Shown: positions 1 to 8,296 of the stretch, piece after piece
Position numbering within the stretch: the first letter of the stretch is position 1
Layout: every line of letters starts with the position of its first letter
DNA from: Stutzerimonas chloritidismutans AW-1
Lineage (GTDB): Bacteria; Pseudomonadota; Gammaproteobacteria; Pseudomonadales; Pseudomonadaceae
Length of the DNA stretch: 60,394 nucleotides
Assembly: GCF_000495915.1 (NCBI RefSeq)
Contig: NZ_AOFQ01000042.1
Coordinates: 1-60,394, forward strand
Direction: 5' to 3'
Program-made: the position numbers and the translations under genes
The notes under the pieces: generated by a model
The model's input: only the letters and a program-made list of their open reading frames with translations
The model's database searches: none
Told to the model about the DNA's origin: nothing

Positions 1-28
1 GGGGGGGGGGGGGGGGGGGGGGGGGGGG
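1..28. other. 28-base G homopolymer at the window edge
   Basis: The first 28 bases are all G. They run directly into ordinary coding-like sequence. A homopolymer of this length is not expected inside a gene of this organism, and it sits exactly at the end of the sequence, so an assembly or sequencing artefact is the simplest reading. The true upstream sequence, probably the rest of the itaconate operon, is therefore missing. Confidence 0.85.
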
Positions 29-70
29 AGAGGCAAGCCACTCGACATCGCCCGTTTTCTGAGGAACTGA
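29..70 (+). CDS. C-terminal tail of an upstream gene (partial)
   Basis: One frame stays open from the end of the G run and ends at a TGA at 68-70, one base before the ATG of the acyl-CoA dehydrogenase. It gives the tail RGKPLDIARFLRN. The tight spacing is typical of an operon. In the P. aeruginosa itaconate cluster the gene before the acyl-CoA dehydrogenase is a MaoC-type itaconyl-CoA hydratase, so this could be its last 13 codons. Too little remains to identify the gene, and other frames are also open over such a short stretch. Confidence 0.35.
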   Translation, partial: RGKPLDIARFLRN

Positions 71-71
71 G

Positions 72-1235
72 ATGAACCCGAACAAGACCGAAGAACTCAA
101 CGCCATCCGCGAAGGCGTGCGTGCCCTCTGTGCCGAATTTCCCGCCGAGTACTGGCGCAGGATCGACGAGGAGAAGGGCTTCCCGGAAGCCTTCGTCACC
201 GCCATGACCGAGGCCGGATGGCTATCGGCGATGATCCCGGAAGAGTACGGCGGCTCGGGCCTGGGCCTGGCCGAAGCCTCCGTGATTCTCGAGGAAGTGA
301 ACCACTGCGGAGGCAACTCCGGGACCATCCACGGGCAGATGTACAACATGTTCACCCTGCTCAGAAACGGCAGCGAGGAGCAGAAGCGCTACTACCTGCC
401 GAAGCTGGCCAGCGGCGAGCTGCGCTTGCAGTCCATGGGCGTGACCGAACCCACCACCGGCACCGACACCACCAAGATCAAGACCACCGCGGTGCGCCAG
501 GGCGACAAGTACGTGATCAATGGCCAGAAGGTGTGGATTTCGCGCATCCAGCACTCGGACCTGATGATCTTGCTGGCACGCACTACGCCACTGGCCGAGG
601 TGACGAAGAAGTCCGAAGGCATGTCGATCTTTCTCGTCGACCTGCGTGAGGCCGTCGGCAACGGCCTGAGCGTGCAACCCATCGCCAACATGGTCAACCA
701 CGAAACCAACGAGCTGTTCTTCGACAATCTGGAAATCCCCGCCAGCAGCCTGATTGGCGAGGAGGGCAAGGGCTTTCGTTACATCCTCGATGGGCTGAAT
801 GCCGAACGCACGCTGATCGCCGCCGAGTGCATCGGGGACGGCCGCTGGTTTGTCGAGAAGTCCGCCGCCTATGCCCGCGACCGCGTGGTGTTCGGCCGGC
901 CTATCGGGCAGAACCAGGGGGTGCAGTTCCCCATCGCCGAAGCGCATATCGAGCTGGAAGCGGCTGACCTGATGCGCTGGCGCGCCTGCGAGGAGTACGA
1001 CAGCGGCCGCAACGCCGGAGCCGCGGCCAACATGGCCAAATACCTGGCGGCCAAGGCCAGCTGGGAAGCCGCCAACGCCTGCCTGCAGACCCACGGCGGC
1101 TTCGGCTTCGCCAACGAATACGACGTCGAGCGCAAGTTTCGCGAGACGCGCCTGTACCAGGTCGCGCCGATCTCCACCAACCTGATCCTGTCGTACGTGG
1201 CCGAGCACTTGCTCGAGCTGCCGAGATCCTTTTAA
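72..1235 (+). CDS. acyl-CoA dehydrogenase, itaconate-cluster type
   Basis: This 387-residue protein has the length and architecture of FAD-dependent acyl-CoA dehydrogenases: an N-terminal helical domain, a middle beta domain (VTEPTTGTDTTKIK, about residues 126-139) and a C-terminal domain with QTHGGFGFANEYDVER. The family oxidises acyl-CoA esters to 2-enoyl-CoA and passes electrons to ETF. The usual EGT motif near the C-terminus, which holds the catalytic Glu in many members, is replaced by APIS in LYQVAPIS. A Glu at about position 245 (LNAERT) sits where isovaleryl- and long-chain-type enzymes keep their base, so the protein may still be active. It is the first complete gene of the itaconate-like operon and corresponds in order to PA0879. 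Its substrate is not known from sequence. Confidence 0.85.
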   Translation: MNPNKTEELNAIREGVRALCAEFPAEYWRRIDEEKGFPEAFVTAMTEAGWLSAMIPEEYGGSGLGLAEASVILEEVNHCGGNSGTIHGQMYNMFTLLRNGSEEQKRYYLPKLASGELRLQSMGVTEPTTGTDTTKIKTTAVRQGDKYVINGQKVWISRIQHSDLMILLARTTPLAEVTKKSEGMSIFLVDLREAVGNGLSVQPIANMVNHETNELFFDNLEIPASSLIGEEGKGFRYILDGLNAERTLIAAECIGDGRWFVEKSAAYARDRVVFGRPIGQNQGVQFPIAEAHIELEAADLMRWRACEEYDSGRNAGAAANMAKYLAAKASWEAANACLQTHGGFGFANEYDVERKFRETRLYQVAPISTNLILSYVAEHLLELPRSF

Positions 1236-1281
1236 CCGGCAGCCGATGCCACGCTACATCCGCGCGGGTTCGGGCCACTGC

Positions 1282-1353
1282 GTGGAAAAGGCTTCACCGT
1301 TTTCCACCCTACGGCGGCAGGTTCGTAGGGTGGATGTCGCGAAGCACATCCAC
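1282..1353. repeat. dispersed intergenic inverted repeat, copy 1
   Basis: Two small inverted repeats lie back to back between the acyl-CoA dehydrogenase and the VOC gene. The first has arms GTGGAAAA and TTTTCCAC with GGCTTCACCG between them. The second has arms GTGGATG and CATCCAC around TCGCGAAGCA. They are joined by CCACCCTACG...CGTAGGGTGG. Related copies occur at 3148, 11626 and 45536, always between genes or after a gene end. They may form hairpins in the mRNA and resemble REP-like or MITE-like elements. I do not recognise a named family. Confidence 0.75.
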
Positions 1354-1391
1354 GCGCGCTTTGGAGACGTCGGCGTCAATAGGAGGCACAC

Positions 1392-1796
1392 ATGCCGATC
1401 GACCACATCGACCATCTGGTCCTCACCGTCGCCGATATCGAAAAGACGGTGGACTTCTACACCCGCGTGCTCGGCATGCAGCTGGTGACCTTCGGCGAAG
1501 GGCGCAAGGCGCTGACCTTCGGCAACCAGAAGATCAACCTGCACCAGGCCGGGCGTGAATTCGAGCCCAAGGCTGAGCGGCCGACGCCCGGTTCGGCGGA
1601 CCTCTGCTTTATCGTCGCCACGCCATTGGATCGAGTCATTGCGCACCTAGAAGCGCAGGGCGTCGCTATCGTCGAAGGTCCTGTGCAGCGCACCGGCGCG
1701 ACCGGACCGATCCTCTCGGTGTACCTGCGCGACCCCGACCACAACCTCATCGAACTGTCCAATCCGTTAGAGCATCCGCTGGAGCTCAACGCATGA
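1392..1796 (+). CDS. VOC-family (glyoxalase/dioxygenase fold) protein
   Basis: The 134-residue protein is a single vicinal-oxygen-chelate domain. It opens with IDHIDHLVLTVADIEKTVDFY, contains the beta-alpha-beta repeat pattern, and ends with the typical DPDHNLIELSN segment. Candidate metal ligands are the His of DHLVLTV and the Glu of LIELSN. The family includes glyoxalase I, epimerases and ring-cleaving dioxygenases; a single small domain like this fits a lyase or isomerase rather than an extradiol dioxygenase. An AGGAGG-like site (1381-1386) precedes the ATG. The gene overlaps the next ORF by four bases (ATGA). It corresponds in order to PA0880 in the itaconate cluster; its role in the pathway is unknown. 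Confidence 0.85.
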   Translation: MPIDHIDHLVLTVADIEKTVDFYTRVLGMQLVTFGEGRKALTFGNQKINLHQAGREFEPKAERPTPGSADLCFIVATPLDRVIAHLEAQGVAIVEGPVQRTGATGPILSVYLRDPDHNLIELSNPLEHPLELNA

Positions 1797-3145
1797 GCCA
1801 GCACACCCGTGCCCTGACCGAATTCCTTGCCGGGCTCACCTATGAGCAGATCCCCGAGCCGGTGCTGGCCCGCACCGAAGACCTCTTTCTCGACTGGCTC
1901 GGCTCGGCCCTGGCCAGCGCAGGCTCGCATCCGATTCCGCTGTTCGAGCGTTACGCGCAGAGGATGGGCCCGGCCGACGGACCGGCGCGCATTCTGGTCA
2001 ACGGCCAGAGCAGCTCCGCCTATTTCGCCGCGCTGGTGAACGCCGCCAGCTCGCACCTGGTGGAGCAGGATGATCTGCACAACAGCTCCGTGCTGCACCC
2101 GGCCACGGTGGTGTTTCCCGCTGCGCTGGCAGCGGCGCAGGATCTGGGCAAGTCCGGCCGCGAGCTGCTGGTGGCCTCGGTGGCCGGCTACGAGGCGGGC
2201 ATCCGCATCGGCGAATTCCTCGGCCGCTCGCATTACCGCATCTTCCACACCACGGCGACGGTCGGCACCCTGGCCGCGGCGGTGGCCGTCGGCAAGCTGA
2301 TGGATTTCGACCAGCAGCAGTTCACCCACCTGCTCGGCAGCGCCGGCACCCAGGCCGCGGGGCTGTGGGAGTTTCTTCGTGACGCGGCCGACTCCAAGCA
2401 GCTGCACACGGCCAAGGCCGCCGCCGATGGCCTGCTCGCCGCCTACCTGACCGCCGATGGCCTGACCGGCGCACAGAACATCCTCGAAGGCGAGCAGGGC
2501 ATGGCGGCCGGAATGTCGAGCGATGCCAATCCGGGTGCGCTGTCCGACCGGCTCGGCAGCCGCTGGGCGCTTGCCGAGACATCCTTCAAATTTCACGCCT
2601 CCTGCCGGCATACCCATCCGGCCGCCGATGCGCTGCTGGCGCTGATGCAGCACGAAGGGCTCGGGGCCGATGACATCGCCTCGGTCACCACCCGCGTGCA
2701 CCAGGGCGCGATCGACGTGCTTGGCCGTGTGACGGTGCCGCAGTCGGTGCATCAGGCGAAGTTCTCCATGGGCACCGTGCTGGGGCTGATCGCGCTGTAC
2801 GGCAAGGCTGGGCTGACCGAATTCCACAGCCATGCGCTCAGTGACCCGCGCGTGGGCGCATTTTGCAAGAAGGTCTCGATGACCCTTGATCCTGAGGTCG
2901 ACGGCGCCTACCCGGCGCGCTGGCTCGGTCGCGTCGAAGTGACCACCGCCGATGGCCGCACGCTGCACGGCGCCATCGACGAGCCCAAGGGCGATCCGGG
3001 CAACACGCTGAGCCGCGCCGAGCTGGAAGACAAATTCCGCCGCCTGTTGCAGTTCTCCGCGGCGCGTAGTGATGACGAGGCGGGCGAATTGATCGACACG
3101 GTCTGGCGTTTGCGCGAGCTGGAGCGGCTGGACGCACTGGCCTGA
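1793..3145 (+). CDS. MmgE/PrpD family protein
   Basis: This 450-residue protein has the MmgE/PrpD signature throughout: the helical N-terminal domain with FLDWLGSALASAG, the central HSSVLHPATVV-like region (LHNSSVLHPATVVFPAALA, about residues 96-114) and KFHASCRHTHPAADALLAL near residue 264. The family includes 2-methylcitrate dehydratase (PrpD), aconitate decarboxylase (which makes itaconate) and many uncharacterised dehydratases. The start overlaps the end of the VOC gene, so the two are translationally coupled. Its place in an itaconate-type cluster, equivalent to PA0881, suggests it acts on a branched C5 or C6 acid. Whether it dehydrates citramalate or decarboxylates aconitate cannot be read from the sequence. 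Confidence 0.85.
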   Translation: MSQHTRALTEFLAGLTYEQIPEPVLARTEDLFLDWLGSALASAGSHPIPLFERYAQRMGPADGPARILVNGQSSSAYFAALVNAASSHLVEQDDLHNSSVLHPATVVFPAALAAAQDLGKSGRELLVASVAGYEAGIRIGEFLGRSHYRIFHTTATVGTLAAAVAVGKLMDFDQQQFTHLLGSAGTQAAGLWEFLRDAADSKQLHTAKAAADGLLAAYLTADGLTGAQNILEGEQGMAAGMSSDANPGALSDRLGSRWALAETSFKFHASCRHTHPAADALLALMQHEGLGADDIASVTTRVHQGAIDVLGRVTVPQSVHQAKFSMGTVLGLIALYGKAGLTEFHSHALSDPRVGAFCKKVSMTLDPEVDGAYPARWLGRVEVTTADGRTLHGAIDEPKGDPGNTLSRAELEDKFRRLLQFSAARSDDEAGELIDTVWRLRELERLDALA

Positions 3146-3147
3146 AC

Positions 3148-3243
3148 GTAGGGTGGATGACGGCGAAGCCTTATCCACCAATGTGGCGCCAGAGCCCCAG
3201 GGGCTGGAACAAACGCGTGGAAATGGCTTCGGCGATTTCCACC
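3148..3243. repeat. dispersed intergenic inverted repeat, copy 2
   Basis: Directly after the MmgE/PrpD stop codon lies GGTGGAT...ATCCACC (3152-3179) around GACGGCGAAGCCTT, followed by GTGGAAAT...ATTTCCAC (3217-3242) around GGCTTCGGCG. It is the same two-part design as the copy at 1282, in the opposite order. It fills most of the gap before the CoA-transferase. It makes the open frame upstream of 3270 look longer than the real gene. Confidence 0.7.
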
Positions 3244-3269
3244 CAACGCCGAATTTGCAGGAACCGAAC

Positions 3270-4475
3270 ATGAACGACAGCCAAGTCAAACCCCGCCCAC
3301 TCGATGGCATCACCGTGGTCAGCCTCGAGCACGCCATCGCCGCGCCGTTCTGCACGCGCCAGCTGGCCGATCTCGGCGCGCGGGTGATCAAGATCGAGCG
3401 GCCCGGTGCCGGCGATTTCGCCCGCGGTTATGACGAGCGGGTCGATGGCCTGGCCTCGCATTTCGTCTGGACCAACCGCTCCAAGGAGAGCCTGACCCTG
3501 GACGTGAAGCAGGATGCCGCCGCGCAGGTGCTCGACCAGCTGCTGGCGGGTGCCGACGTGCTGGTGCAGAACCTCGCGCCCGGCGCCTCGGCGCGTATGG
3601 GGCTGTCGTTCGAGGCGCTGCACGAGCGTTTTCCGCGGTTGATCGTCTGCGATATCTCCGGCTACGGCGAAGGCGGCCCCTACGAGCAGAAGAAGGCCTA
3701 CGACCTGCTGATCCAGAGCGAGGGCGGCTTTCTCTCCGTCACCGGTGGGCCGGGTGAGACCGAGATGGCCAAGGCCGGCTGCTCCATCGCCGATATCGCC
3801 GCGGGCATGTACGCCTACACCGGCGTGCTTTCCGCGCTGATGCTGCGCGACAAGACGGGCGAGGGCAGCCGCGTCGACGTTTCCATGCTCGAAAGTCTGG
3901 TGGAGTGGATGGGCTACCCGTTGTACTACGCCTACAAGGGCGCGACGCCGCCACCGCGTGCCGGCGCCGCCCACGCCACCATCTACCCCTACGGCCCATT
4001 CCCCACCGGCGACGGCGGCACGGTGATGCTCGGCCTGCAGAACGAGCGTGAGTGGCTGGCGTTTTGCGACAAGGTCCTGCTGCAGCCGGAGCTGGCGCAG
4101 GACGAACGCTTCTCGAGCAATGCCCGGCGTTCGGAGCATCGCGCCGAGTTGCGTGCGCTCATCGTCGAGGCGTTCAGCCACCTGAGCGCCGAGGACGTGA
4201 TCACCCGGCTGGATGCCGCGCCCATCGCCAATGCCCACGTCAACGACATGGCTGGTGTCTGGGCGCATCCGCAGCTGGAGGCCCGCCAGCGCTGGAGTGA
4301 GGTGGACAGTCCGTCCGGTCGCTTGCCCGCTCTGCTGCCGCCGGGACGCAACAGTGCCTTCGCCCCGCGCATGGACCCGATCCCCGCGCTGGGCCAGCAC
4401 ACCGATAGCCTGCTGACCGAACTGGGCTACGCCCCTGTAGATATCCAGCGCCTGCACGAGCAGGGCGCGGTATGA
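3270..4475 (+). CDS. ict: CaiB/BaiF CoA-transferase, probable itaconate CoA-transferase
   Basis: The 401-residue protein is a family III CoA-transferase: LDGITVVSLEHAIAAPFCTRQLADLG at the N-terminus, KQDAAAQVLDQLLAGADVLVQN, then DISGYGEGGPYEQKKAYDLL, in which D145 sits at the family's catalytic aspartate position. The reaction moves CoA from a donor such as succinyl-CoA to a carboxylic acid. I start it at 3270 because the family signature begins there and the open frame before it is repeat sequence; the annotated frame could otherwise begin at 3153. Between a PrpD-like protein and a CitE-type lyase, this matches PA0882 (Ict), which makes itaconyl-CoA. The family is certain; the substrate is inferred from gene order. 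Confidence 0.8.
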   Translation: MNDSQVKPRPLDGITVVSLEHAIAAPFCTRQLADLGARVIKIERPGAGDFARGYDERVDGLASHFVWTNRSKESLTLDVKQDAAAQVLDQLLAGADVLVQNLAPGASARMGLSFEALHERFPRLIVCDISGYGEGGPYEQKKAYDLLIQSEGGFLSVTGGPGETEMAKAGCSIADIAAGMYAYTGVLSALMLRDKTGEGSRVDVSMLESLVEWMGYPLYYAYKGATPPPRAGAAHATIYPYGPFPTGDGGTVMLGLQNEREWLAFCDKVLLQPELAQDERFSSNARRSEHRAELRALIVEAFSHLSAEDVITRLDAAPIANAHVNDMAGVWAHPQLEARQRWSEVDSPSGRLPALLPPGRNSAFAPRMDPIPALGQHTDSLLTELGYAPVDIQRLHEQGAV

Positions 4476-5323
4476 GCACGCCGAGGAGCCAGCCCATGAA
4501 CTCATCGATCATCCGTAGCGCGCTGTTTGTCCCTGCGACCCGTCCGGAACGCATTCCCAAGGCGCTGGCGACGGGCGCCGACGCGGTCATCGTCGACCTT
4601 GAGGATGCGGTCGCGGAGAACCTTAAGGCAGAGGCGAGGGGCAATCTTGGTGCCTTCCTCGCTGCCAACCCGGAGGCGCGCCTGCTGGTGCGCATCAACG
4701 CGCCAACCCATGCCGAGCAGGCCGCGGACCTGGCGCTCTGCGCCCGTCATGCGGGAGTCGCCGGCGTGCTGCTGCCGAAGGTCGAAAGCGCGGTGCAGGT
4801 AGCGCTGGCGGCCAGCTGCGGCAAGCCGGTCTGGCCAATCGTCGAAAGTGCTCGCGGGCTGGCCAACCTGGCGGAAATTGCCCACGCCCAGGGTGTCGAG
4901 CGGCTGTCCTTCGGTGCGCTGGACCTGGGCCTCGATCTCGGCCTGGACAATGGCACCGCCGGCGCCGAGCGCATGCTCGACCAGGCGCGCTATGCGCTGC
5001 TGCTGCAGTCGCGATTGGCCGGACTGGCAGCACCGCTGGACAGCGTCTTTCCCGACATCAAGAACCTAGAAGGCCTCGCCCGTGCCGCTGCCGATGCGCG
5101 TGACATGGGCTTTGGCGGCCTGCTGTGCATCCACCCGAGCCAGGTGGCCGTGGTGCACGAAACCCTGATGCCCAGTGCCGCGGAACTGGACTGGGCGCAA
5201 CGCATCCTCGCCGCCGGAGCTTCCGGCGATGGGGTTTTCGTGGTGGACGGACAGATGGTCGACGCCCCCGTCATCGGCCGTGCTCGTCGCCTGCTGCAAC
5301 GTGCCGGGCAAGCGGTGCCCTGA
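4472..5323 (+). CDS. ccl: CitE/HpcH-type CoA-ester lyase, probable citramalyl-CoA lyase
   Basis: The protein has the CitE-like TIM barrel: RSALFVPATRPERIPKALATGADAVIVDLEDAV at the N-terminus, where the ED pair helps bind Mg2+, LLVRINAPT in the middle, and IHPSQV near the C-terminus. This family splits 3-hydroxyacyl-CoA esters such as citryl-, malyl- and citramalyl-CoA. Next to the CoA-transferase it fits (S)-citramalyl-CoA lyase, which yields acetyl-CoA and pyruvate, equivalent to PA0883. The ATG at 4472 overlaps the previous stop by four bases. A second ATG at 4496, just before the conserved SIIRSALFVP segment and preceded by GAGGAG, may be the real start. Length from 4472 is 283 residues, usual for the family. 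Confidence 0.82.
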   Translation: MSTPRSQPMNSSIIRSALFVPATRPERIPKALATGADAVIVDLEDAVAENLKAEARGNLGAFLAANPEARLLVRINAPTHAEQAADLALCARHAGVAGVLLPKVESAVQVALAASCGKPVWPIVESARGLANLAEIAHAQGVERLSFGALDLGLDLGLDNGTAGAERMLDQARYALLLQSRLAGLAAPLDSVFPDIKNLEGLARAAADARDMGFGGLLCIHPSQVAVVHETLMPSAAELDWAQRILAAGASGDGVFVVDGQMVDAPVIGRARRLLQRAGQAVP

Positions 5324-6367
<1,044 letters not shown>

Positions 6368-6381
6368 CACCAAGCCACCCG

Positions 6382-6413
6382 CCTGGGCGGGGCGCAGTGT
6401 GCTCCCGCCCAGG
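6382..6413 (+). terminator. hairpin after the itaconate-like operon
   Basis: A perfect 10-bp stem, CCTGGGCGGG (6382-6391) with CCCGCCCAGG (6404-6413), lies 15 bases after the dctP stop. It is followed by a weak T-rich stretch. It probably ends or pauses transcription of the operon and may work together with the next hairpin. Confidence 0.6.
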
Positions 6414-6436
6414 TTCTTATCGGTCAACCATGCGGC

Positions 6437-6468
6437 GCCCGCCCAGATGAGACGGGCCTGCTTTTTTT
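6437..6468 (+). terminator. intrinsic terminator
   Basis: A short GC stem, GCCCG (6437-6441) with CGGGC (6453-6457), is followed closely by CTGC and seven or more T. This looks like a rho-independent terminator between dctP and the alpha/beta hydrolase. The stem is short, so it may depend on the strong hairpin just upstream. Confidence 0.6.
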
Positions 6469-6520
6469 ACCCAGACGAACGCTTATGCTGGCCGCTCGAC
6501 CAACGTAAGGAGACGCCGGC

Positions 6521-7411
6521 ATGAGTCGCTATGCTTTTGTCAGCACGCCGGTGCTGGATATCGCTTATCTCGAATGGAATCCCCGTGGCCAACAGGTCGC
6601 CGTGCTCGTGCATGGCTGGCCGGACTGTGCCGAGAGCTGGACCGAGGTCGCCGAGCGCCTGGCCTCTGCCGGCTACCGGGTGCTCTGCCCGACGCTGCGT
6701 GGTTTCGGGCAGACGCGCTTTATCGACCCACTGACCCCGCGCAGCGGCCAGCTGGCCGCATTGGGCCGCGATCTGCTGGATTTCATCGATGCGCTGCGCC
6801 TCGACCAGCCGGTGCTGGTCGGCCACGACTGGGGCGCGCGGGCGGTGGCCAATGCCTGCGGGCTGCGCCATCACGCCGCCGCACGGCTGGTAATGCTCGC
6901 GGTGGGCTATGGCACCAATGACCCGAACCAGCACATCTCGCTGAGCCAGGCGCGCAACTACTGGTACCACTGGTACATGGCCACCTCGCGCGGCGAGCAG
7001 ACGGTAACCGAGGATCGCGCGGCCTTCACGCGGCTGCTGTGGGATACCTGGTCACCGGCCGGCTGGTACAGCGAGGCGGATTTCATCCAGGCCCTGGAAG
7101 CTTTCGATAATCCGGACTGGGCTGCCGTGGTACTGCATTCCTATCGCCACCGCTGGGGCTTCGTCGACGGCGATCCTGCCTATGCATCGGCCGAGGCGCT
7201 GCTGCAACCGGCCCCGGTGCTCGCCGTGCCGACGCTGGTGCTGCACGGCGAAGCCGATACCTGCAACGCACCGGAAACCTCGGCGGGCCGCGAGGCCTTG
7301 TTCAGCGGCCCATACCACCGACAGCTATTGTCAGGCGTCGGCCACTTCCCCCAGCGTGAAGCGCCGCAGGCGGTGGCCGAGGCGATTCTGCAGTTCTGTC
7401 AGGGGGATTGA
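6521..7411 (+). CDS. alpha/beta hydrolase
   Basis: A 296-residue alpha/beta hydrolase. It has the oxyanion-hole strand VAVLVHGWPDCAESW, the nucleophile elbow VLVGHDWGARAV (the nucleophile is Asp, as in epoxide hydrolases and haloalkane dehalogenases, rather than Ser), and a C-terminal His in SGVGHFPQREAP. The Asp nucleophile together with HGWPD resembles soluble epoxide hydrolases. An AAGGAG site (6507-6512) lies before the ATG. It has its own transcription unit after the two terminators. Its substrate is unknown. It is the last gene before the integron cassette region. Confidence 0.82.
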   Translation: MSRYAFVSTPVLDIAYLEWNPRGQQVAVLVHGWPDCAESWTEVAERLASAGYRVLCPTLRGFGQTRFIDPLTPRSGQLAALGRDLLDFIDALRLDQPVLVGHDWGARAVANACGLRHHAAARLVMLAVGYGTNDPNQHISLSQARNYWYHWYMATSRGEQTVTEDRAAFTRLLWDTWSPAGWYSEADFIQALEAFDNPDWAAVVLHSYRHRWGFVDGDPAYASAEALLQPAPVLAVPTLVLHGEADTCNAPETSAGREALFSGPYHRQLLSGVGHFPQREAPQAVAEAILQFCQGD

Positions 7412-7760
7412 GCCCGTTGCTACATGCTACGGGCGGCGAGACCTAACTGTTTTCCGACCTGCAGTGGTTGGTTTTTCTAGGGCTCTGCTAGGCCTGCCGC
7501 ATGTGCTTGCCAGTTTCTGTTGCGGCCCTACACGGTATGGAATCGCGAAGCCTTATCGACACGGCAATGGTGGAGCGTGTGCGGAAGGTCGCAGGCGAGG
7601 CAATGTTTGATGATGACATCAATTTCATGCTTTCCGGAGCTGGTGTATAAACCCCCGGTATCCTGAGAGGCCCGAGCTAGGGGCTCGGAGAGAAAGGCGA
7701 ACGGAATGTTATACACCAAGCCCGTTCGGCGTCTTATACACCACGTGGTGTCTAATTATA
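7412..7760. other. gene-poor segment with inverted repeats before the cassette array
   Basis: No convincing gene lies in these 349 bases. They hold several inverted repeats: GGTGTATAA at 7642-7650 pairs with TTATACACC at 7709-7717 or 7734-7742; CCGAGC pairs with GCTCGG near 7672-7688; CGAACGG pairs with CCGTTCG near 7698-7727; and ACACCACGTGGTGT at 7738-7751 is a perfect 14-bp palindrome. The stretch ends at the GTTAGGC recombination core at 7761. It might be a diverged attC, an attI-like site, or a promoter region feeding the cassettes. No integrase gene is present here. Confidence 0.5.
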
Positions 7761-7772
7761 GTTAGGCGTTGT

Positions 7773-8240
7773 ATGAAACTGCTCCGATACTTTGTTACCG
7801 ATGACGGCTCTCTTCCAGAGTTGGAAGTGCGGTATTCGAATCCAAATAAAGTATCCAAAGCTTTCGAATTTCTCTTCGCAAATAGTGCCCGGAATGTAAC
7901 GGCCGGCGGAGGCTACCTTTGGATCAAATCTTCGCAAAAAGAGAAACCATTCACAGGTGCCGGTGATGCAGCATTAGTTGTTTGTGAGTCAGCAGAACCA
8001 TTCCATGTAGTGCTAGCAGGCATAACCATTGCAAACTGCACGCTTCCCGATTTAGGAGTTCTCGTCATGCCCTCTAGCTTGAACATCGACTACCGAATGG
8101 GCAGTGCATGGGGAGCATCCGAGGTCAACGCTCTGCTCATACTGTTGAAAGAGCTATGCGGGCTAGGTGGTACGCTTGTCGCTCCGTGGTGGGGCGCCGA
8201 AGGCGAGCATGAGTTCACTGAAGCTCTGCGTCGCGCCTAA
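7773..8240 (+). CDS. hypothetical protein, integron cassette 1
   Basis: A 155-residue soluble-looking protein that I do not recognise. It starts MKLLRYFVTDDGSLPELEVRY, has no signal peptide or membrane segment, and contains two aromatic, Gly-rich patches (GGGYLWIKSS and GTLVAPWWGAEGEHEF). The ATG lies six bases after the core site (GTTAGGC, 7761-7767), as is usual for cassette genes. The stop codon TAA is part of the attC core GCCTAAC. Its codon use is less GC-biased than in the neighbours, which fits acquisition as a cassette. It is followed by the attC that the insertion sequence has split. Confidence 0.75.
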   Translation: MKLLRYFVTDDGSLPELEVRYSNPNKVSKAFEFLFANSARNVTAGGGYLWIKSSQKEKPFTGAGDAALVVCESAEPFHVVLAGITIANCTLPDLGVLVMPSSLNIDYRMGSAWGASEVNALLILLKELCGLGGTLVAPWWGAEGEHEFTEALRRA

Positions 8241-8296
8241 CAAGCGGTTCAAACCGTTCGCTTCGCTCACTGGGCGGGCTAAAGCCCGCCCCTTAA
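8235..8296 (+). other. attC site 1, left part (split by an IS)
   Basis: The site starts at GCCTAAC and includes CGTTCGCTTCGCTCACTGG and the perfect hairpin GGCGGGC-TAAA-GCCCGCC. It runs into TTAA at 8293-8296, the target duplication of the insertion sequence. Joined to the right part after 9492, the intact site would be about 75 bp and would match attC site 2 closely. Confidence 0.85.

Noticed and set aside
1457..3391. 644-codon open frame opposite the VOC and MmgE/PrpD genes
   Set aside because: The plus-strand proteins are full family members; the minus product has no recognisable domain.
7182..7610. 142-codon open frame running out of the alpha/beta hydrolase gene
   Set aside because: The first half is a shifted frame of the hydrolase, and the rest has no domain or ribosome binding site.
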